DNA of 64,000 bases from Crambe crambe (GCA_963924555.1 OZ004582.1:7874001-7938000); one strand, 5' to 3'; positions 45,180 to 57,656 are shown, counted from the stretch's first letter. The notes: generated by a model not told the origin, from the letters alone. Program-made: numbers and translations.

Positions 45180-48100
45180 TCAACTATTGTTTCCTTGAGA
45201 GCTGTATGCATCCACGTAATCCGCTACCAGTTTCACTATTTTCTTTTCATTTGAACATGTCGGTCCATTTTGAACTCTCCTGTTTGCTCGTTCGAAAATC
45301 CTCCCATACTGTTGATTGGTGATTTCTCCTCTGCTGTAGTGATTGTCAAGTGCTCTTCTGATAACATCTGGAGGATAGAATTCTGGTACTTCATCACTCC
45401 CTTGTGTCATATGCATTTGAGACGGTTTCAGGGAGGCAGAAGTGCAGTTACTGTTGCCCATAACGGTCGACACATCTACTAATTCAAGCTGCAATCTTCT
45501 CTGGAAATTATTTGAAGGTTTGAAGGCAGTAGGAGAGTGAGACGATTGCCCAACATTTTCAACTCCATTCGATGTCTTATCACGCTGTTGTGAGGGAGTT
45601 TGGGATGAATTAGAACAGTTTAGCTTAGGAATCATATAACCATTACTCAACTTCACAGTTCCACAATTGTTACTACTTCCATGATTCAATGTAAAAGTGT
45701 AATCCAATTTCTCATTATCATGTTTCTTCTTATGGTACAGTCCATTTGTATACCAACAAATCGTCTCCGATTTATGCTTGTAGCCAGAGTCAGCTTTTAA
45801 AATTGGAAAAACTTGTCGAGTTAAGTCATCAGGATACTGTTGAGTTTGCCACAATGTCTTCTTGTGGGGGGCAGTGGCTTTTGGGATTGGCGTACTGGTT
45901 GTGCACAAGGGAGTAAAAAGAGGAACAGCACTCGTAAGTTTACAAGTCTCCGCTTTGGGTTCTTCATTTCCTACAAAAAAAATGCAATTACAGTGTGTCA
46001 AGGACACTTTGGGATCAGCCACTCGGTCATTTGCAGAGAGGTTGTCCTTTTCTCAGAGGTTACTAATGCTATGGATGGGTAAGGGGCCTAAAAGAGCGCC
46101 CTTTGTTGGGTGGTTGTCCTTTTTCTTGGAGGGTCCTTTATCGGAGGTTCCACTGTATGTTAGCTACTCCAAATGGGATACAGTGAGTGGAACGTTCCTC
46201 CAATAAAGGGCACTCTGAAAGAGGACAGACCTCTCAATCTAAAAGTATGATTATACACTCTAATACAAAATAACCTCCAAAAGAGGAAAATCTCTCTAAC
46301 ACATATTAGGAAGAAGAAGATTCACTTACTGATGGGCACGACTGTACCATCTCTCTGTACAATACTATTCTTATTTTCAAGATCATCCAATCCCTGACAC
46401 AGCTCCCCAAGGATATCCCGATTGGTTCTTTTTCTGCTTTTTCCTGTAGCGTCCCCATTTGTAGCAACTGAATCCACCACACCCTTGTTCCTTTGTAGCT
46501 TCACTGGAGTGATAAGAACACGGGACAAAGCTCTTCTCTTGCGTGTCGAAAGTCTATGCTCAATTCTTTTCTGAGCAGTCAATTTTGGAGCATCAGAACA
46601 GCTTCTTGAACTGGATGCATGACTATCGTTTGAAATATTTGAAGGGGGTGTGTGTTTCTTTGAAGCAGAAATTGGTGAAACGGTGAGCAGAGGAGGAAGG
46701 GTGTGATCGTTACGATTTGGGGTGAATCCATATGTGCGATAAACTACTGGTGAAGGAGACCTATCACCTTGTGAATTTTTTCTCTTGTGCGCCTTCTTGT
46801 GGTGGTACCCAGATCGGGGAGTCGAGCTCATTCGGGCTAATACTGCTTGTGCCCACTCCAAACCCTCACCTTTGTCGTCATGTCTATACGACTCTCTCAC
46901 CGCTGCTCGTATTGCATTCTGCCGTGGGGTATGAGTAGCAGCTGTTCTGGCTCTTGCAATGGGTCTGATCCTACACCGGTTTCTCCGCCTCTTTCTTCTC
47001 CTCTTCTTTTTATTGGTAGCAACAGGTGGTCTTTTTCTTTTTCGCTTTTTTCTCCGTACTTCTTGTTTATGGGTGGTGTTAGCTGATTTTCCCTCATGAT
47101 GATGATAGTACGATTTTTCCGCAGCTCGTTGTGAATTAGATTGGCTATTTGTGTCAGAACCAGAAATCGATTCATTTGAGATACAAGTGCAAGAGAGTGT
47201 AGGACTTTGATCGAGAATTGGTTCTCGCTTCGAGGGTGTGACTTTTGAAGATAAAGATTCCAAAAAATGGGATGAGCTTTTGTCACTGCTTTGAGCAGCT
47301 GAAATGTTTTTAACGATGTTTTTTCTAGTGGAAGAGAAAGGTTGTTTGCCCTTGCTGACTGGGGGCATCTCTTCACAATCATCACTATCTTCAGAGTCAT
47401 TTCCTTCAGAAAATACACTTTTTTTCCTTCTCGATTTTTGTGAGAGACGGTATCTCAGTGATATACTTTCAGCTTCCGATGAGGATGAACTTATATTCAT
47501 ACGTCTTTTAGATTTGCTTGGAAAATCACTTTCTTCACTGAAGATTGATTCACTGTCCAGTTGCAGTGGTAATTCTTGGAATGCAGCAATATTAGGTATC
47601 AAGGGATCAGGAATGACGTCTGAATCTTTCAATGATCGAGGGGATCTACTTAACGAGTTATCACTGTCTGATATTTCTATGCAAGATTTGACACTGGATA
47701 AGCTATCAGTGGAAAGACCTCCAAGGCTAAAACATGATTCCGAATCTGAAGAATCAATAGTGATAACTACATCGGAATCAGAATCTGTGATATTGGCGTC
47801 TGACGACAGATCCAATTCAAATGGTTGCACACCATGATCTGAGTCCTCATCAGTCAAGGAGATGCTGTACTGTGATTGGACGATTGCATCACATGACTCA
47901 CAATACCAATCGCCTACAGGTACTTCACTGAGAGGAGGCACGAGACAATTTAAGTGATATCTAAAGAAAAAAGATTTAATATTAGTAACAGTATTCGTGG
48001 ACCTTCAATATTCGTTATATTTGCTATATTATTATTCTTAACCAAATTTCATAGCTGGTGATCGGCTCTCTACTGGTATTTTAAAATGTGAAATTTAGTC

Positions 48101-51100
48101 AAGAATTGAGAAAGTTAGAGCAGATATAGTGAATGATCAAGGGGTCAAGAGAACACAATTATAGTTGTAAGTAGGACTGGAACCTCACTCACCCCTTGTC
48201 ACATCCATCACAAAGTAGCATCTGGTCTTCTCTTGTGCATTGGTGACAAACCTAGACAGGGTAGAACCAATCATCACTACTAGCAACTATAGTTTAGGGG
48301 CGGAGTTTCCAATCGTTACGGCTAACCTAGGGCTAGTTAGTTGAGGGGCGGAGTTTCCAATTGTAATGGCTAACCTAGGGCTAGTTGCCCTAGAACTAGG
48401 GCTTTGTCTCTAGCCCTAGGGCAAGGGCAGGGACTGGGGTTCAGTATGCAAATAGACTAAGACTAAGTCACTCTAAACTGTCATAGTGTAACTTTAGCTG
48501 AGGGGCAGAGTTTCGAATTGTTACGGCTATAGGTACAAAGCCCTAGTTCTAGGGTAACTAGCCCTAGGGTTAGCCGTACCAATTGGAAACTCCACCCTCC
48601 AGCTAAAGTTGCACTATAACAGTGTAAAGTGACTTACCTGTTTCCACGGGGGTTCTAACTCGGATTCGCTTCGCATGAAGCAAGACGGGATGAATTCCAG
48701 TCACTGAACGGTGCCAATGGATTCCAATTCGGGTAGCCCAACCCACATAATTAGGTGGATTGGAATCCGGATTGAATCTCAACCCGGGTTGGGCGTGCGT
48801 GTAAACACGGCTTTAGTCTATTTGCATACAGTCCCTGCCCTTGTCCTAGGGCTAGGGACGAAGCCATAGTTCTAGGGCAACTAGCCCTAGTAACAATTGG
48901 AAACTCCGCCCCTCAGCTAAAGTTGCACTATGGCAGTGTAGAGTGACTTAGTATTGGTCTATTTGCATACTGCACCCCAACCCCTGCCCTTCTCCTAGGG
49001 CTAGGGACGAAGCCCTAGTTCTAGGGCAACTAGCCCTAGTAACAATTGGAAACTCCGCCCCTCAGCTAAAGTTGCACTATGGCAGTGTAAAGTGACTTAG
49101 TCTTAGTCTATTCGCATACTGCACCCCAACCCCTGGCCTTGCCCTAGGGCTAGGGACGAAGCCCTAGTTCTAGCCTAGGGTTAGCCGTAACAATTTGAAA
49201 CCCCGCCCCTCAGCTAAAGTTGCACTATGGCAGTGTAGAGTGACTTAGTCTTAGTCTATTTGCATACTGAACCCCAACCCCTGCCCTTGCCCTAGGGCTA
49301 GAGACGAAGCCCTAGGTCTAGCCTAGGGTTAGCCGTAACAATTTGAAACTCCACCCCTTAGCTAAAGTTGCACTATGGCAGTGTAGAGTGACTTAGTATT
49401 GGTCTATTTGCATACTGCACCCCAACCCCTGCCCTTGCCCTAGGGGTAGGGACGAAGCCCTAGTTCTAGCCTAGGGTCAGCCGTAACAATTTGAAACTCC
49501 GCCCCTCAGCTAAAGTTGCACTATGGCAGTGTAGAGTGACTTAGTCTTAGTCTATTTGCATACTGAACCCCAACCCCTGCCCTTGCCCTAGGGCTAGAGA
49601 CGAAGCCCTAGGTCTAGCCTAGGGTTAGCCGTAACAATTTGAAACTCCGCACCTTAGCTAAAGTTGCACTATGGCAGTGTAGAGTGACTTAGTATTGGTC
49701 TATTTGCATACTGCACCCCAACCCCTGCAATTGCCCTAGGGCTAAGGACGAAGCCCTAGTTCTAGAGCAACTAGCCCTAGGGTTAGCCGTAACAATTTGA
49801 AATCCCGCCCCTCAGCTAAAGTTGCACTATGGCGGTGTAAAGTGACTTAGCCTTAGTCTATTTGCATACTGAACCCCAACCCCTGCCCTTGCCCTAGGGC
49901 TAGAGATGAAGCCCTAGTTCTAGCCTAGGGTTAGCCGTAACAATTTGAAACTCCGCCCCTCAGCTAAAGTTGCACTATGGCAGTGTAAAGTGACATAGTC
50001 TTAGTCTATTTGCATTCTGAACCCCAACCCCTGCCCTTGCCCTAGGGCTAGAGACAAAGCCCTAGTTCTAGGGCAACTAGCCCTAGGGTTAGCCATAACA
50101 ATTTGAAACCCCGCCCCTCAGCTAAAGTTGCACTATGGCGGTGTAAAGTGACTTAGTCTTAGTCTATTTGCATACTGAACCCCAACCCCTGCCCTTGCCC
50201 TTGCCCTAGGGCTAGAGACGAAGCCCTAGTTCTAGCCTAGGGTTAGCCGTAACAATTTGAAACCCCGCCCCTCAGCTAAAGTTGCACTATGGCAGTGTAG
50301 AGTGACTTAGTATTGGTCTATTTGCATACTGCACCCCAACCCCTGCCCTTGCCCTAGGGCTAGAGACGAAGCCCTAGTTCTAGCCTAGGGTTAGCCGTAA
50401 CAATTTGAAACTCCGCCCCTCAGCTAAAGTTGCACTATGGCAGTGTAAAGTGACTTAGTCTTAGTCTATTTGCATACTGAACCCCAACCCCTGCCCTTGC
50501 CCTAGGGCTAGAGACAAAGCCCTAGTTCTAGGGCAACTAGCCCTAGGGTTAGCCATAACAATTTGAAACTCCGCCCCTCAGCTAAAGTTGCACTATGGCA
50601 GTGTAAAGTGACTTAGTCTTAGTCTATTTGCATACTGAACCCCAACCCCTGCCCTTGCCCTAGGGCTAGAGACAAAGCCCTAGTTCTAGGGCAACTAGCC
50701 CTAGGGTCAGCCGTAACAATTTGAAACTCCACCCCTCAGCTAAAGTTGCACTATGGCAGTGTAGAGTGACTTAGTCTTAGTCTATTTGCATACTGAACCC
50801 CAACCCCTGCCCTTGCCCTAGGGTTAGGGCTAGGGACAAAGCCCTAGGGGTAGCCGTAACAATTGGAAACTCTGCCCCTTGCACTATGATAGAGTATAGT
50901 CTTAGTCTATTTGCATACTGAACTCCAACCCCTGCCCTTGCCCTAGGGCTAGCCCTACTTCTAGGGCAACTAGCATAAACTCCACCCCTTAGCTCAAGTT
51001 GCACTATGACAGTGTAAAGTGATTCAAGTCTCAGTCTATTTGCCTTATCAAAGGTTGTATTTGAAGTGATTCTGACATTCACTAACTTTATTCTGACCGA

Positions 51101-52719
51101 TTCAGTTAACGACCAAGTATATAAAGGAGATTAAAGAGAGCAACTAGTTCACTGTGAGTCTATAACCTTTCAAACTGCAACAAAACGTTTTATTTTATAA
51201 AGTTATCTTGCAGGAGGACAGCGAATACAGCAACTTAGACGCTTCATCATTCAACCCAGTCATGACATAACACTGAATTTGCACTGATTTCTATCTATTG
51301 TAGACCAACAGCAATTTTACCTGGACATTTTGTCCTGCGTCAGACTGTTAAAACTGCCCCTGCCCTAAGGGGTCATCTGACAGGGAAGGGGAAGGGAGGG
51401 AGGGTTCCAAACGATAAGTCAAGGAAGAGACCTAGCTAAAGTTGCTCATCACTCACCTCACAATACGTTAGATCTTCACCAATTCCATGTAATACCAGTT
51501 TTACCTCAGGAATATCAACCTGCAACATGCATCAAGATACTACATAACAAGAGTGGAACTGCTGAAAACACTCCAATGGACCAAATAGTTGGAATTCAGT
51601 ATTAATGCTTTGCCTCTGGAGAGAATCACTTTTTCTACAATGGAACAATGGACGAAACAGCCAGTCCCCAATGTGTCTTTATGAAAAGGACACATAAACC
51701 TCTCAATATAAGACAATACCGACACAAAAAAAGGAGGACCTCTCTACAAAGGTCAAAGGACAAAAGCCTGTTATTCGAGGTTCCACTGTATTTAGAGCTT
51801 GGACTGCACCAGTATTCCCTTGAAAACAGGGTCCAAAATTGAAGAGTGAACTACCTCCCACGAAATGCACAAAATTTTAATTTTTCCACGCTATAATAAG
51901 TAGGCAAGTAATCTGACAAATACTCACCGTTCTCACTGGTTCTCCAGTGATCGAAGTGTACACATCGATGTGACGAAATTTGAGCCGATCAACAGGACAT
52001 GTGTTCACATTCTGCATGGGTGGGGGGATTGGATCTGAATCAGCAGACAGTGAGGATTATAACAATCTGCCATAGGCACATGTGCCAGGTCAAAAGGTCA
52101 AATGTCTACGTCTAATAGCTATTGTTTTCCTTCACAGCGTATACAACAGTTTACTTTGTGTTAGATATCACTTTTTATTGCCTCGAGAACGTGCCTCATA
52201 CCCAGGCCCTGCTTTTTTTTTTCTTTTTTTCCCCCGCAAAACAGGGCCTGAATACGAGGTTAGTAAAAGGTCATGTCATGTCATATGGCCGATCATCAAC
52301 TCTTGCCAAGGTCTCAGATCATTTCAATAATCCTCACTGGCTGCTAGCACATGATTATGCATACACACACTGAGGGAAGGACAGCAGAACCTCCAAATAA
52401 TGGACACACTTGGGACCCAGTCTTTCATCCTTTACAGAGTGGTTGTCCTCGTTTGGAGGTTATTTTGTCCAGGTTTGTCCTCTTTCAGAGTGTCCTTCAT
52501 CGGAGGTTCCACATTCACCTCAAACATTGACATGCAGTAACCACTGACCTTTGACCACTCGAAGATGCAAGAAAAGCAGAAGAAATGGTCACATGACCTT
52601 GGCTTCCCTAGCTCATGACATTTCTGGCTCTTGAGACGCTTCAGACACACTGGGCAAGTCATGCCAGGAGAAGCACCTCCATTCACATCCATCTGATGAA
52701 TATCATAATCACATTGCAT
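45180..52719 (-). CDS. PHRF1: PHD and RING finger protein 1 (PHRF1), about 932 aa
   Basis: Exons, in transcript order: 52549-52719, 51928-52011, 51457-51519, 48193-48251, 46330-47960 and 45180-45970; phases close exactly. The N-terminal RING (TCPVCLKRLKSQ, CDHFFCFSCIFEWSK, NTCPVDR) joins across an exon border precisely where EWSK-N-CPVDR is conserved in PHRF1. A PHD finger follows (YCEVCHQC, LLCDGCDKGYHLNC, DWYCESC). The long middle exon is Ser/Asp-rich, then strongly basic (KKRRRKRRRNRCRIR). The C-terminal exon ends with a helical domain (YPPDVIRRALDNHYSRGEIT, then KIVKLVADYVDAY) typical of this family. Nuclear chromatin reader and ubiquitin ligase in vertebrates. Shorter than the human protein. 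The acceptor 'gttacag' at the first coding exon implies an upstream noncoding exon, possibly ending at about 52953. Confidence 0.9.
46030..46300. mobile_element. Dispersed short element in the last PHRF1 intron
   Basis: Two head-to-tail family units: one ending 'tcggaggttccactgtatg' near 46158, then 'ggaacgttcctccaataaag' and 'ctccaaaagaggaaaatctc'. Confidence 0.5.
48287..51010. repeat. 148-bp minisatellite array, about 14 direct units plus inverted partial units
   Basis: Direct units are marked by 'gttgcactatggcagtgtag' at about 48923, 49072, 49220, 49368, 49516, 49664 and 49822 and onward, with a period of 148 bp (sometimes 158). Each unit contains 'cttgccctagggctagagac', 'agccctagttctagcctagg' and 'aaactccgcccctcagctaa'. 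The first 350 bp (48287-48640) hold units in both orientations. Variants (a 10-bp 'gggcaactag' insertion) are shared by subsets of units, showing stepwise amplification. Confidence 0.95.
48636..48811. mobile_element. MITE (Harbinger-like) inserted in the minisatellite
   Basis: It interrupts a unit after 'gtgactta'; the unit resumes at 'ttagtctatttgcat', consistent with a TTA target duplication. Ends are 'cctgtttccacg' and 'cgtgtaaacacgg', which match as inverted repeats with a gap and a mismatch. The interior has inverted 'aacccgggtt' and 'ccaattcgggtagcc' type motifs. No coding capacity. Confidence 0.6.
51632..51792. mobile_element. Short dispersed inverted-repeat element in a PHRF1 intron
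   Basis: Starts 'tctacaatggaacaatggac', ends 'ttcgaggttccactgta', with 'aggacctctctacaaagg' inside. Confidence 0.55.
52386..52512. mobile_element. Good copy of the short dispersed inverted-repeat family
   Basis: Runs from 'agaacctccaaataatggac' to 'catcggaggttcca'; ends are inverted relatives of each other and the interior is 'acttgggacccagtc' then 'ggttgtcctc'. It lies in the PHRF1 intron just after the RING exon donor. Confidence 0.65.
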
Positions 52720-52737
52720 AGACTGTAACAAATTAAC

Positions 52738-52792
52738 AAGTCTACAAGTCAGACACACTGGGTAAGTCATGCCAGGAGAAGAAGTATATCAT
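52738..52792. repeat. Partial duplicate of the PHRF1 RING exon in the adjoining intron
   Basis: 'gtcagacacactgggtaagt' and 'catgccaggagaag' repeat the exon stretch at 52646-52676, followed by 'tatatcataatca' matching 52703-52710. The copy is cut short and is not in a usable exon context. Confidence 0.75.
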
Positions 52793-52949
52793 AATCAGAT
52801 TACACTAAGAGACTGTAAGGTTTTACTCTGAATGCAGCTACAGATAGATGTGGTTTATAAAGGAATTGACACAGTGGTATTAATGTAGCTTCTACCCTTT
52901 AGTTCCAACTCTGTAGCAGTAAAAGTGGGGGCAAGGCTTAGCTTAGCTA

Positions 52950-53249
52950 CGTACCTTCAGTCACCCAATTTCGCTCGTTCAGCACTTATTCGAACTTCGA
53001 CCTTTCTAGTATGTGCTGAGTCAGCACTATGAAAGGGAGTGACCAATGAGATTATTGTCACGCAATCAGCTGATGTATCACGTGATCACATTTAATTAAC
53101 CGTATGATGTGTTTATGAAGAAGGAAACATTCCCAAGGTTTTCTTCGTTTCTGCGTGCTGGTCCTCTGCATCCGGGACTGAATTGTGTGTAAAGTTGATG
53201 GAGAAGGCCGCCTGACTGCTGCTGAGGCAGAAGCTGGAAGCAGTTCGAT
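52950..53249. promoter_or_regulatory. Divergent promoter region, PHRF1 (-) and MOB2-like (+)
   Basis: About 300 bp with a CCAAT box (53043-53047), an E-box-like CACGTG within 'tatcacgtgatcac' (53079-53084) and no clear TATA. A minus-strand noncoding exon with donor gtacgt may end at about 52953. About 165 bp of MOB2 5' leader may precede ATG 53250. Confidence 0.5.
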
Positions 53250-54627
53250 ATGGCTCTATCTATTTTTGGAAAAGGGTGCGTTGCTGCTAGCTACTACACG
53301 TCTAATAGTGTAGCTGCTGTGTCCTTAGCGCATTAGTGGTACAGATTTTACTGAACTCCTAGGTATGCAAGAGTATCTTATGTGTCCTCTCTCTCTTGGT
53401 TGTATGGCTGTGTAATAAATACTCATTTATGGACCTACTGTATAGTCTCTTCAAACGTTGATAGTTACTATATGTGTTGCCAGATGATTGAAATACTAGA
53501 GTGTAGTGTCTATAATGCATGCATCATTATAACTATGTGTGTGTTATATTTGGTGCAGTTAAACCATAGAGAGGTAGTTATATAAGGCTCCTATGATACA
53601 GATGTGATAATAAAGCATGCATCTTTTAAAAGGGTTCTTTATAACCCTCCCCCTCCGTCACCTTATTCAATTACTCTAATTTCAGAAGAGCTTCTCCCTG
53701 TTTACCAATTACTATCTCCCTTGGGTATCAGTATCCAGTGTTCACACACAAGAGCTTTTTGTAGTTATTCATACCCCAAGCTACAGGACTCTGTATTCTG
53801 ACATGGTCTGGTAATTGTCTTTCTTGTAAAGTTACAGGATTTCCTTCTTTACTGAAGAAGGGAAATTTATGATGACTACCTCATAGTAATCTTCCCCCCC
53901 CACTCCTGCACATGTTTGGATGATGTATTATGGCTCAAGTGAAGTGTCTAAGAGGCTGTATCAATTAACGTCTAACTTTAAAGGATATTGCTCAATAGAG
54001 TATTATATTTAAAAGGAGTGTCTCCTTTTAAAAAAAGAGCCATTTATTGATCCTAAATGTAGAAACATCTCTCTCTTTTTCCCCTCTCAAAGATCCTGTG
54101 ATAGAATAGATTTTACACCCTTTAATAATTGAGCACATGTTTTAAATAGCCTCTATGAATAGAGAACATTAGGCCTTCTTGATATATAGCAGAAGGCAAG
54201 TATCAAAAATCTCCTTAAAACTAGTGAAAACTTCATAAGTCACATATAGATCAGATTGATTGTCATATTTCACCAAGTGTGAAATATGACAATCAATCTG
54301 GGGTCAAGGCATTTGGTGTAACATTCCTTTGACCACATCATGCGTTATGTGAGTGACCTTTTCAGAGCAGCAATGATATTGTTATCACCCATGGGCCGAG
54401 AACAGAGTGGCCTTAATTAATAGAGAGGTGATCTCTTTAGGAAGGTGCAGTTGGGACATGGCTGAGTGGTGATTGCAGGGAGGGTGGTGTGATTACAAGG
54501 TGGGTGGCCTGATTACAGGGAGGGTGGTGTGATGAAACAGGTTTCAGAGTGTGTGTAGGTGCCATATCTGGTATGAATAGATAATTAGATTTATGTGTGC
54601 GAGTGGCCCCAGGGTGTGTGTGTGTGT

Positions 54628-54686
<59 letters not shown>

Positions 54687-57656
54687 TTCCCCTCTTATAA
54701 GTCAACAAAAATTGATGATCAAGTTAGTTATGGGTAAGATATTGCTGATTAGAAAAACATTCAATACAGAAGATAATACAAGACAGGATTTTGTTTGATC
54801 TCTCAGTAAATTATAGGTCATTGCAAGTTAAAGAATTTGTATTGTATAATTTTGAGTGCACATTGGAGCCTGTTCGTATTGTCTAATTTTGAGTGCATAT
54901 TGGAGCCTGTTTCCAATGGCAACCTCTTAAATGTAGCAGGAGTGGCATTGCCTTTTTGATTATAGAATTAAGGAAGGGACTTTGTACACATAAGGATGTA
55001 ATTCCATACCAGTCACCTCCTTAAATAAATAATAAACAATATCCGTGTGCCATATGCATACTAATTGTGTTAGAATAACGGGAGGTTCACTTCTAAAACC
55101 CGATCTTATGACCTTTGAATAGTAAACTCATTGTGTTATGGTATGGGTGAGAGTTAGCCTTGTCCCCAGGCTCTCTTGAAAATAGAACCTGGTATCAGCA
55201 CATGTGTGTAGTATACGGGCAATAACCTGAAAGTTTACTGAGTGAAATTCCTTTCTTACCATTCGCTACTGCAGTACTTATGCTCCAAAAGAGGCTGGTT
55301 TTATTGTTTGATGCTCTTTTTTTTTCAATGAATAAACATCCATTCATGGAGAGTGTACGAGGAATATACAGAACCCCTAGGCTAACATGAACAACTGATA
55401 CCAGGCTCAGGTTGCAAAAGAGTGCCTGGGGCCGATGAGAGTCTTCTTCTCTCAGTGATATCAGTTTCTAGATTCAGATTTGATGACCTTCTGAATCATT
55501 CGTTTGTTATTGTGGTGATTCGTGTAGCTCTTCACTTTCATATTGGAGGTGCTTTTTTGTCACTGGTAATATGATGTACATCTGAGCATAATATGACTGT
55601 AGTATGTGTTAAAAGTGAAACCTAAAGTCCATTTGATCCCTTTATAACTGCTACAACTTTCTCAACTCTCAGCTCATAGAGTGGGTGATCAGCTCTCTGC
55701 TGGTGTTTTAAATGTGAAATATCGAGTTAAAGCAGCAAATGATCGAGGGATCAAATAGAGGGACCAAGCATTTTTTTCCATAGTAGAGTGGTGTCCTTTA
55801 TGCTGATATTAAAATGCATTATCACTGGTCCTCAATAAGTGTTCTTCATTCAGAGGTTGTTGTTTAGTGTCCTTATTTCACTATAACACTCCTGCATTTA
55901 ATACTGTGTAGCTTAAACAATCTACTCATTAACGGAGTTACCCCCTAATTTTTTCTAGATATGGGATATTTTTATTGAAGCACGTTTGGTAATTAGATTA
56001 ACACAAAAAAAAAAGTAATGTTTGTTTTCTCCCATTTCTGATCGATTCACAGGAGAGGTAACAACAGTAGCCAGGAGTCGGATGGAAAGAAACCGTTCCT
56101 GGAACCCAGTGTCCTCACCCTCTACCATCCAGTGGTAGGGAAACTGAAGCACCTTTCCAAACTGCCCATGAGGACAGACCCTCATGAGTGGATGGCCACC
56201 AACTGTAAGTTAGCTGTTACATCAGCAGAAAAATAAAATTTCGATCCAGTATACTTGAAACACGGAAATTTGGTCTCGTGAAAATGACCAGTTAGCAGTA
56301 ATCTGAAAGTTGAGCAGTAATTTTGAAAGTTGTTCCTGTTTTACTGTTTACTACATTGTCTGTTAACATACCCTTCATGATGTTTGTTCAGAACTTATTA
56401 CTGCCATGTCTGCACTTGCCATTGGCAATTTTTAGTTTGTTTATGATTTACTCTGTATTTGTTTTCTTCTTCTTTTGACAGCTTTAGCATTCTTTAATCA
56501 TATCAACGTTCAAGTAGGTGCCATATCTGCAGTGTGCACAGCTCAGACGTGTCCCACCATGACAGCAGGGAAAGAGTGAGTCACATGACTTTCATATGGC
56601 ATAGTATAAGGTATCACATGACTCTCACATGATATGGCAGAGCTGTACCTAGCAGGTGGGGTGATGCCCCTCCCCTGAATAGAGTTGTGATTCTCACATG
56701 ACATTGTGTGATGAGTCAGACTCTCACATGACATGGCAGAGCTCTACTTAGCAGGTGGGGTGATGTCCCACACTTCTGAATAGAGTTATATGATTCTCGC
56801 ATGACATGTTGTGATGAGTCACATGACTCTCACATGACCCTGATCACATTGATATTAATTTTTATAGGACATTTGAATGGTTGGATGAGAAGAAAAGTAG
56901 TAAGAAATCGACACGGGTCCCTGCGAAACAGTTCATAGATTCCTCACTAACTCAGATTCAGAAGCAACTACGAGATGAAAGAATATTCCCGACAAAATTT
57001 GGTTGGTCTAACCAGTAAAATTTTCATCGTTTTGCAAACTTAAAGTGTTAGCCGTATAAACTCACTTTTTTTCAAAATCATAACTTTCATTTTACCCCAC
57101 AAAAAGTACAGGCTACATTCTCATGGCAACATAGCAATGTTTTTTATTGGGGAATAAAGCAATGGTGCTTTATGATTTGAAAGTATCAAGATCAAGTTTG
57201 TGTAGCTCGGGGAGAATTGTTTGTTTGTGTTATTATTTTCAAAAATCACATGAAATTTTTCTTTAAAAATTATATTTTTTCCTCCCTCATGCAGGATTTG
57301 AATTCCCTCCAGACTTCATGAACGTTGTGAAGAAACTCTTTCGGACTTATTTTGCCATTCTGGCGCACATTTACTACCACCACTTCAAAGTAATCAAAGA
57401 ACTTGCCGTCAATGATGGACTAAACACCTTATTCCTACATTTCATGTACTTTGTTCAAGAGTTCAAACTCATGGAGAGTAAAGAGTGGACTTGTATGGAA
57501 GAACTATTTAAACTCCTTGCTCAGCTGGATCAGGACTTAGCAAAAAACCCACCGGTTGAAGAGTTTGATAGTTTATCTCTGGAGAGAGGAAGAAGAGGTG
57601 AATCGAGAGAGCATTCATCACGTCCGAATCAAAGCGGTGTTTCAAATCCGGCATAG
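53250..57656 (+). CDS. MOB2: MOB kinase activator, MOB2-like (five exons, 255 aa)
   Basis: Exons 53250-53275, 56053-56204, 56482-56575, 56868-57001 and 57295-57656, total 768 nt, phases consistent. Mob1/phocein fold: DGKKPFLEPSVLTLYHP, then DPHEWMATN, SLAFFNHINV and the zinc pair in AVCTAQTCPTM (C-x4-C). The second pair is in ILAHIYYHHF (H-x4-H), followed by LNTLFLHFMYFVQEFKLM. The lysine-rich KKPFLEP start and FPTKFGFEFPPDF favour MOB2 over MOB1 or MOB3. A hydrophilic tail of about 35 residues follows the domain (ERGRRGESREHSS). MOB2 proteins bind NDR/LATS-type kinases in the cytoplasm and regulate growth and cell shape. Start chosen because it gives the open in-frame first exon with donor gtgcgt; the exon is tiny and intron 1 is 2.8 kb. 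Confidence 0.9.
54252..54300. other. Perfect 22-bp hairpin with 5-nt loop in MOB2 intron 1
   Basis: Left arm 54252-54273 begins 'cagattgattgtcatatttc'; the right arm 54279-54300 is its exact reverse complement; the loop is 'caagt'. No mismatch in 22 bp. Could be a recent inverted duplication, a MITE core or a small-RNA hairpin. Confidence 0.8.
54632..54683. repeat. (GA)n microsatellite in MOB2 intron 1
   Basis: 52 bp, preceded by a short (gt)n. Here the coding sense is purine-rich, and it is far from any splice acceptor, unlike the tracts in the receptor gene. Confidence 0.95.
56576..56845. repeat. Irregular tandem repeat in MOB2 intron 3
   Basis: Units share 'gagtcacatgactctcacat', 'gacatggcagagct', 'tagcaggtggggtgatg' and 'ctgaatagagtt'; two full units of about 110 bp and partial ones fill nearly the entire intron 56576-56867. 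Confidence 0.85.

Larger units (their letters stand above)
48252..51456. other. Large PHRF1 intron dominated by a minisatellite
   Basis: 3.2 kb between two PHD-encoding exons. Apart from the minisatellite (48287-51010) and an inserted element (48636-48811), only about 440 bp of ordinary intron remain at the right end. No gene recognised. Confidence 0.7.
53276..56052. other. Intron 1 of the MOB2-like gene
   Basis: 2.8 kb with a perfect hairpin (54252-54300), a roughly 28-bp triple repeat (54455-54535, 'ggagggtggtgtgatta'), a (GA)n microsatellite (54632-54683) and a dispersed repeat near 55680-55770 ('gtgatcagctctctgctggt') also seen at 32270 and 48055. No additional exon supported. Confidence 0.65.

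Noticed and set aside
48287-51010. CRISPR array
   Set aside because: Units are about 148 bp without unique spacers, inside an intron of an animal gene; this is a minisatellite.
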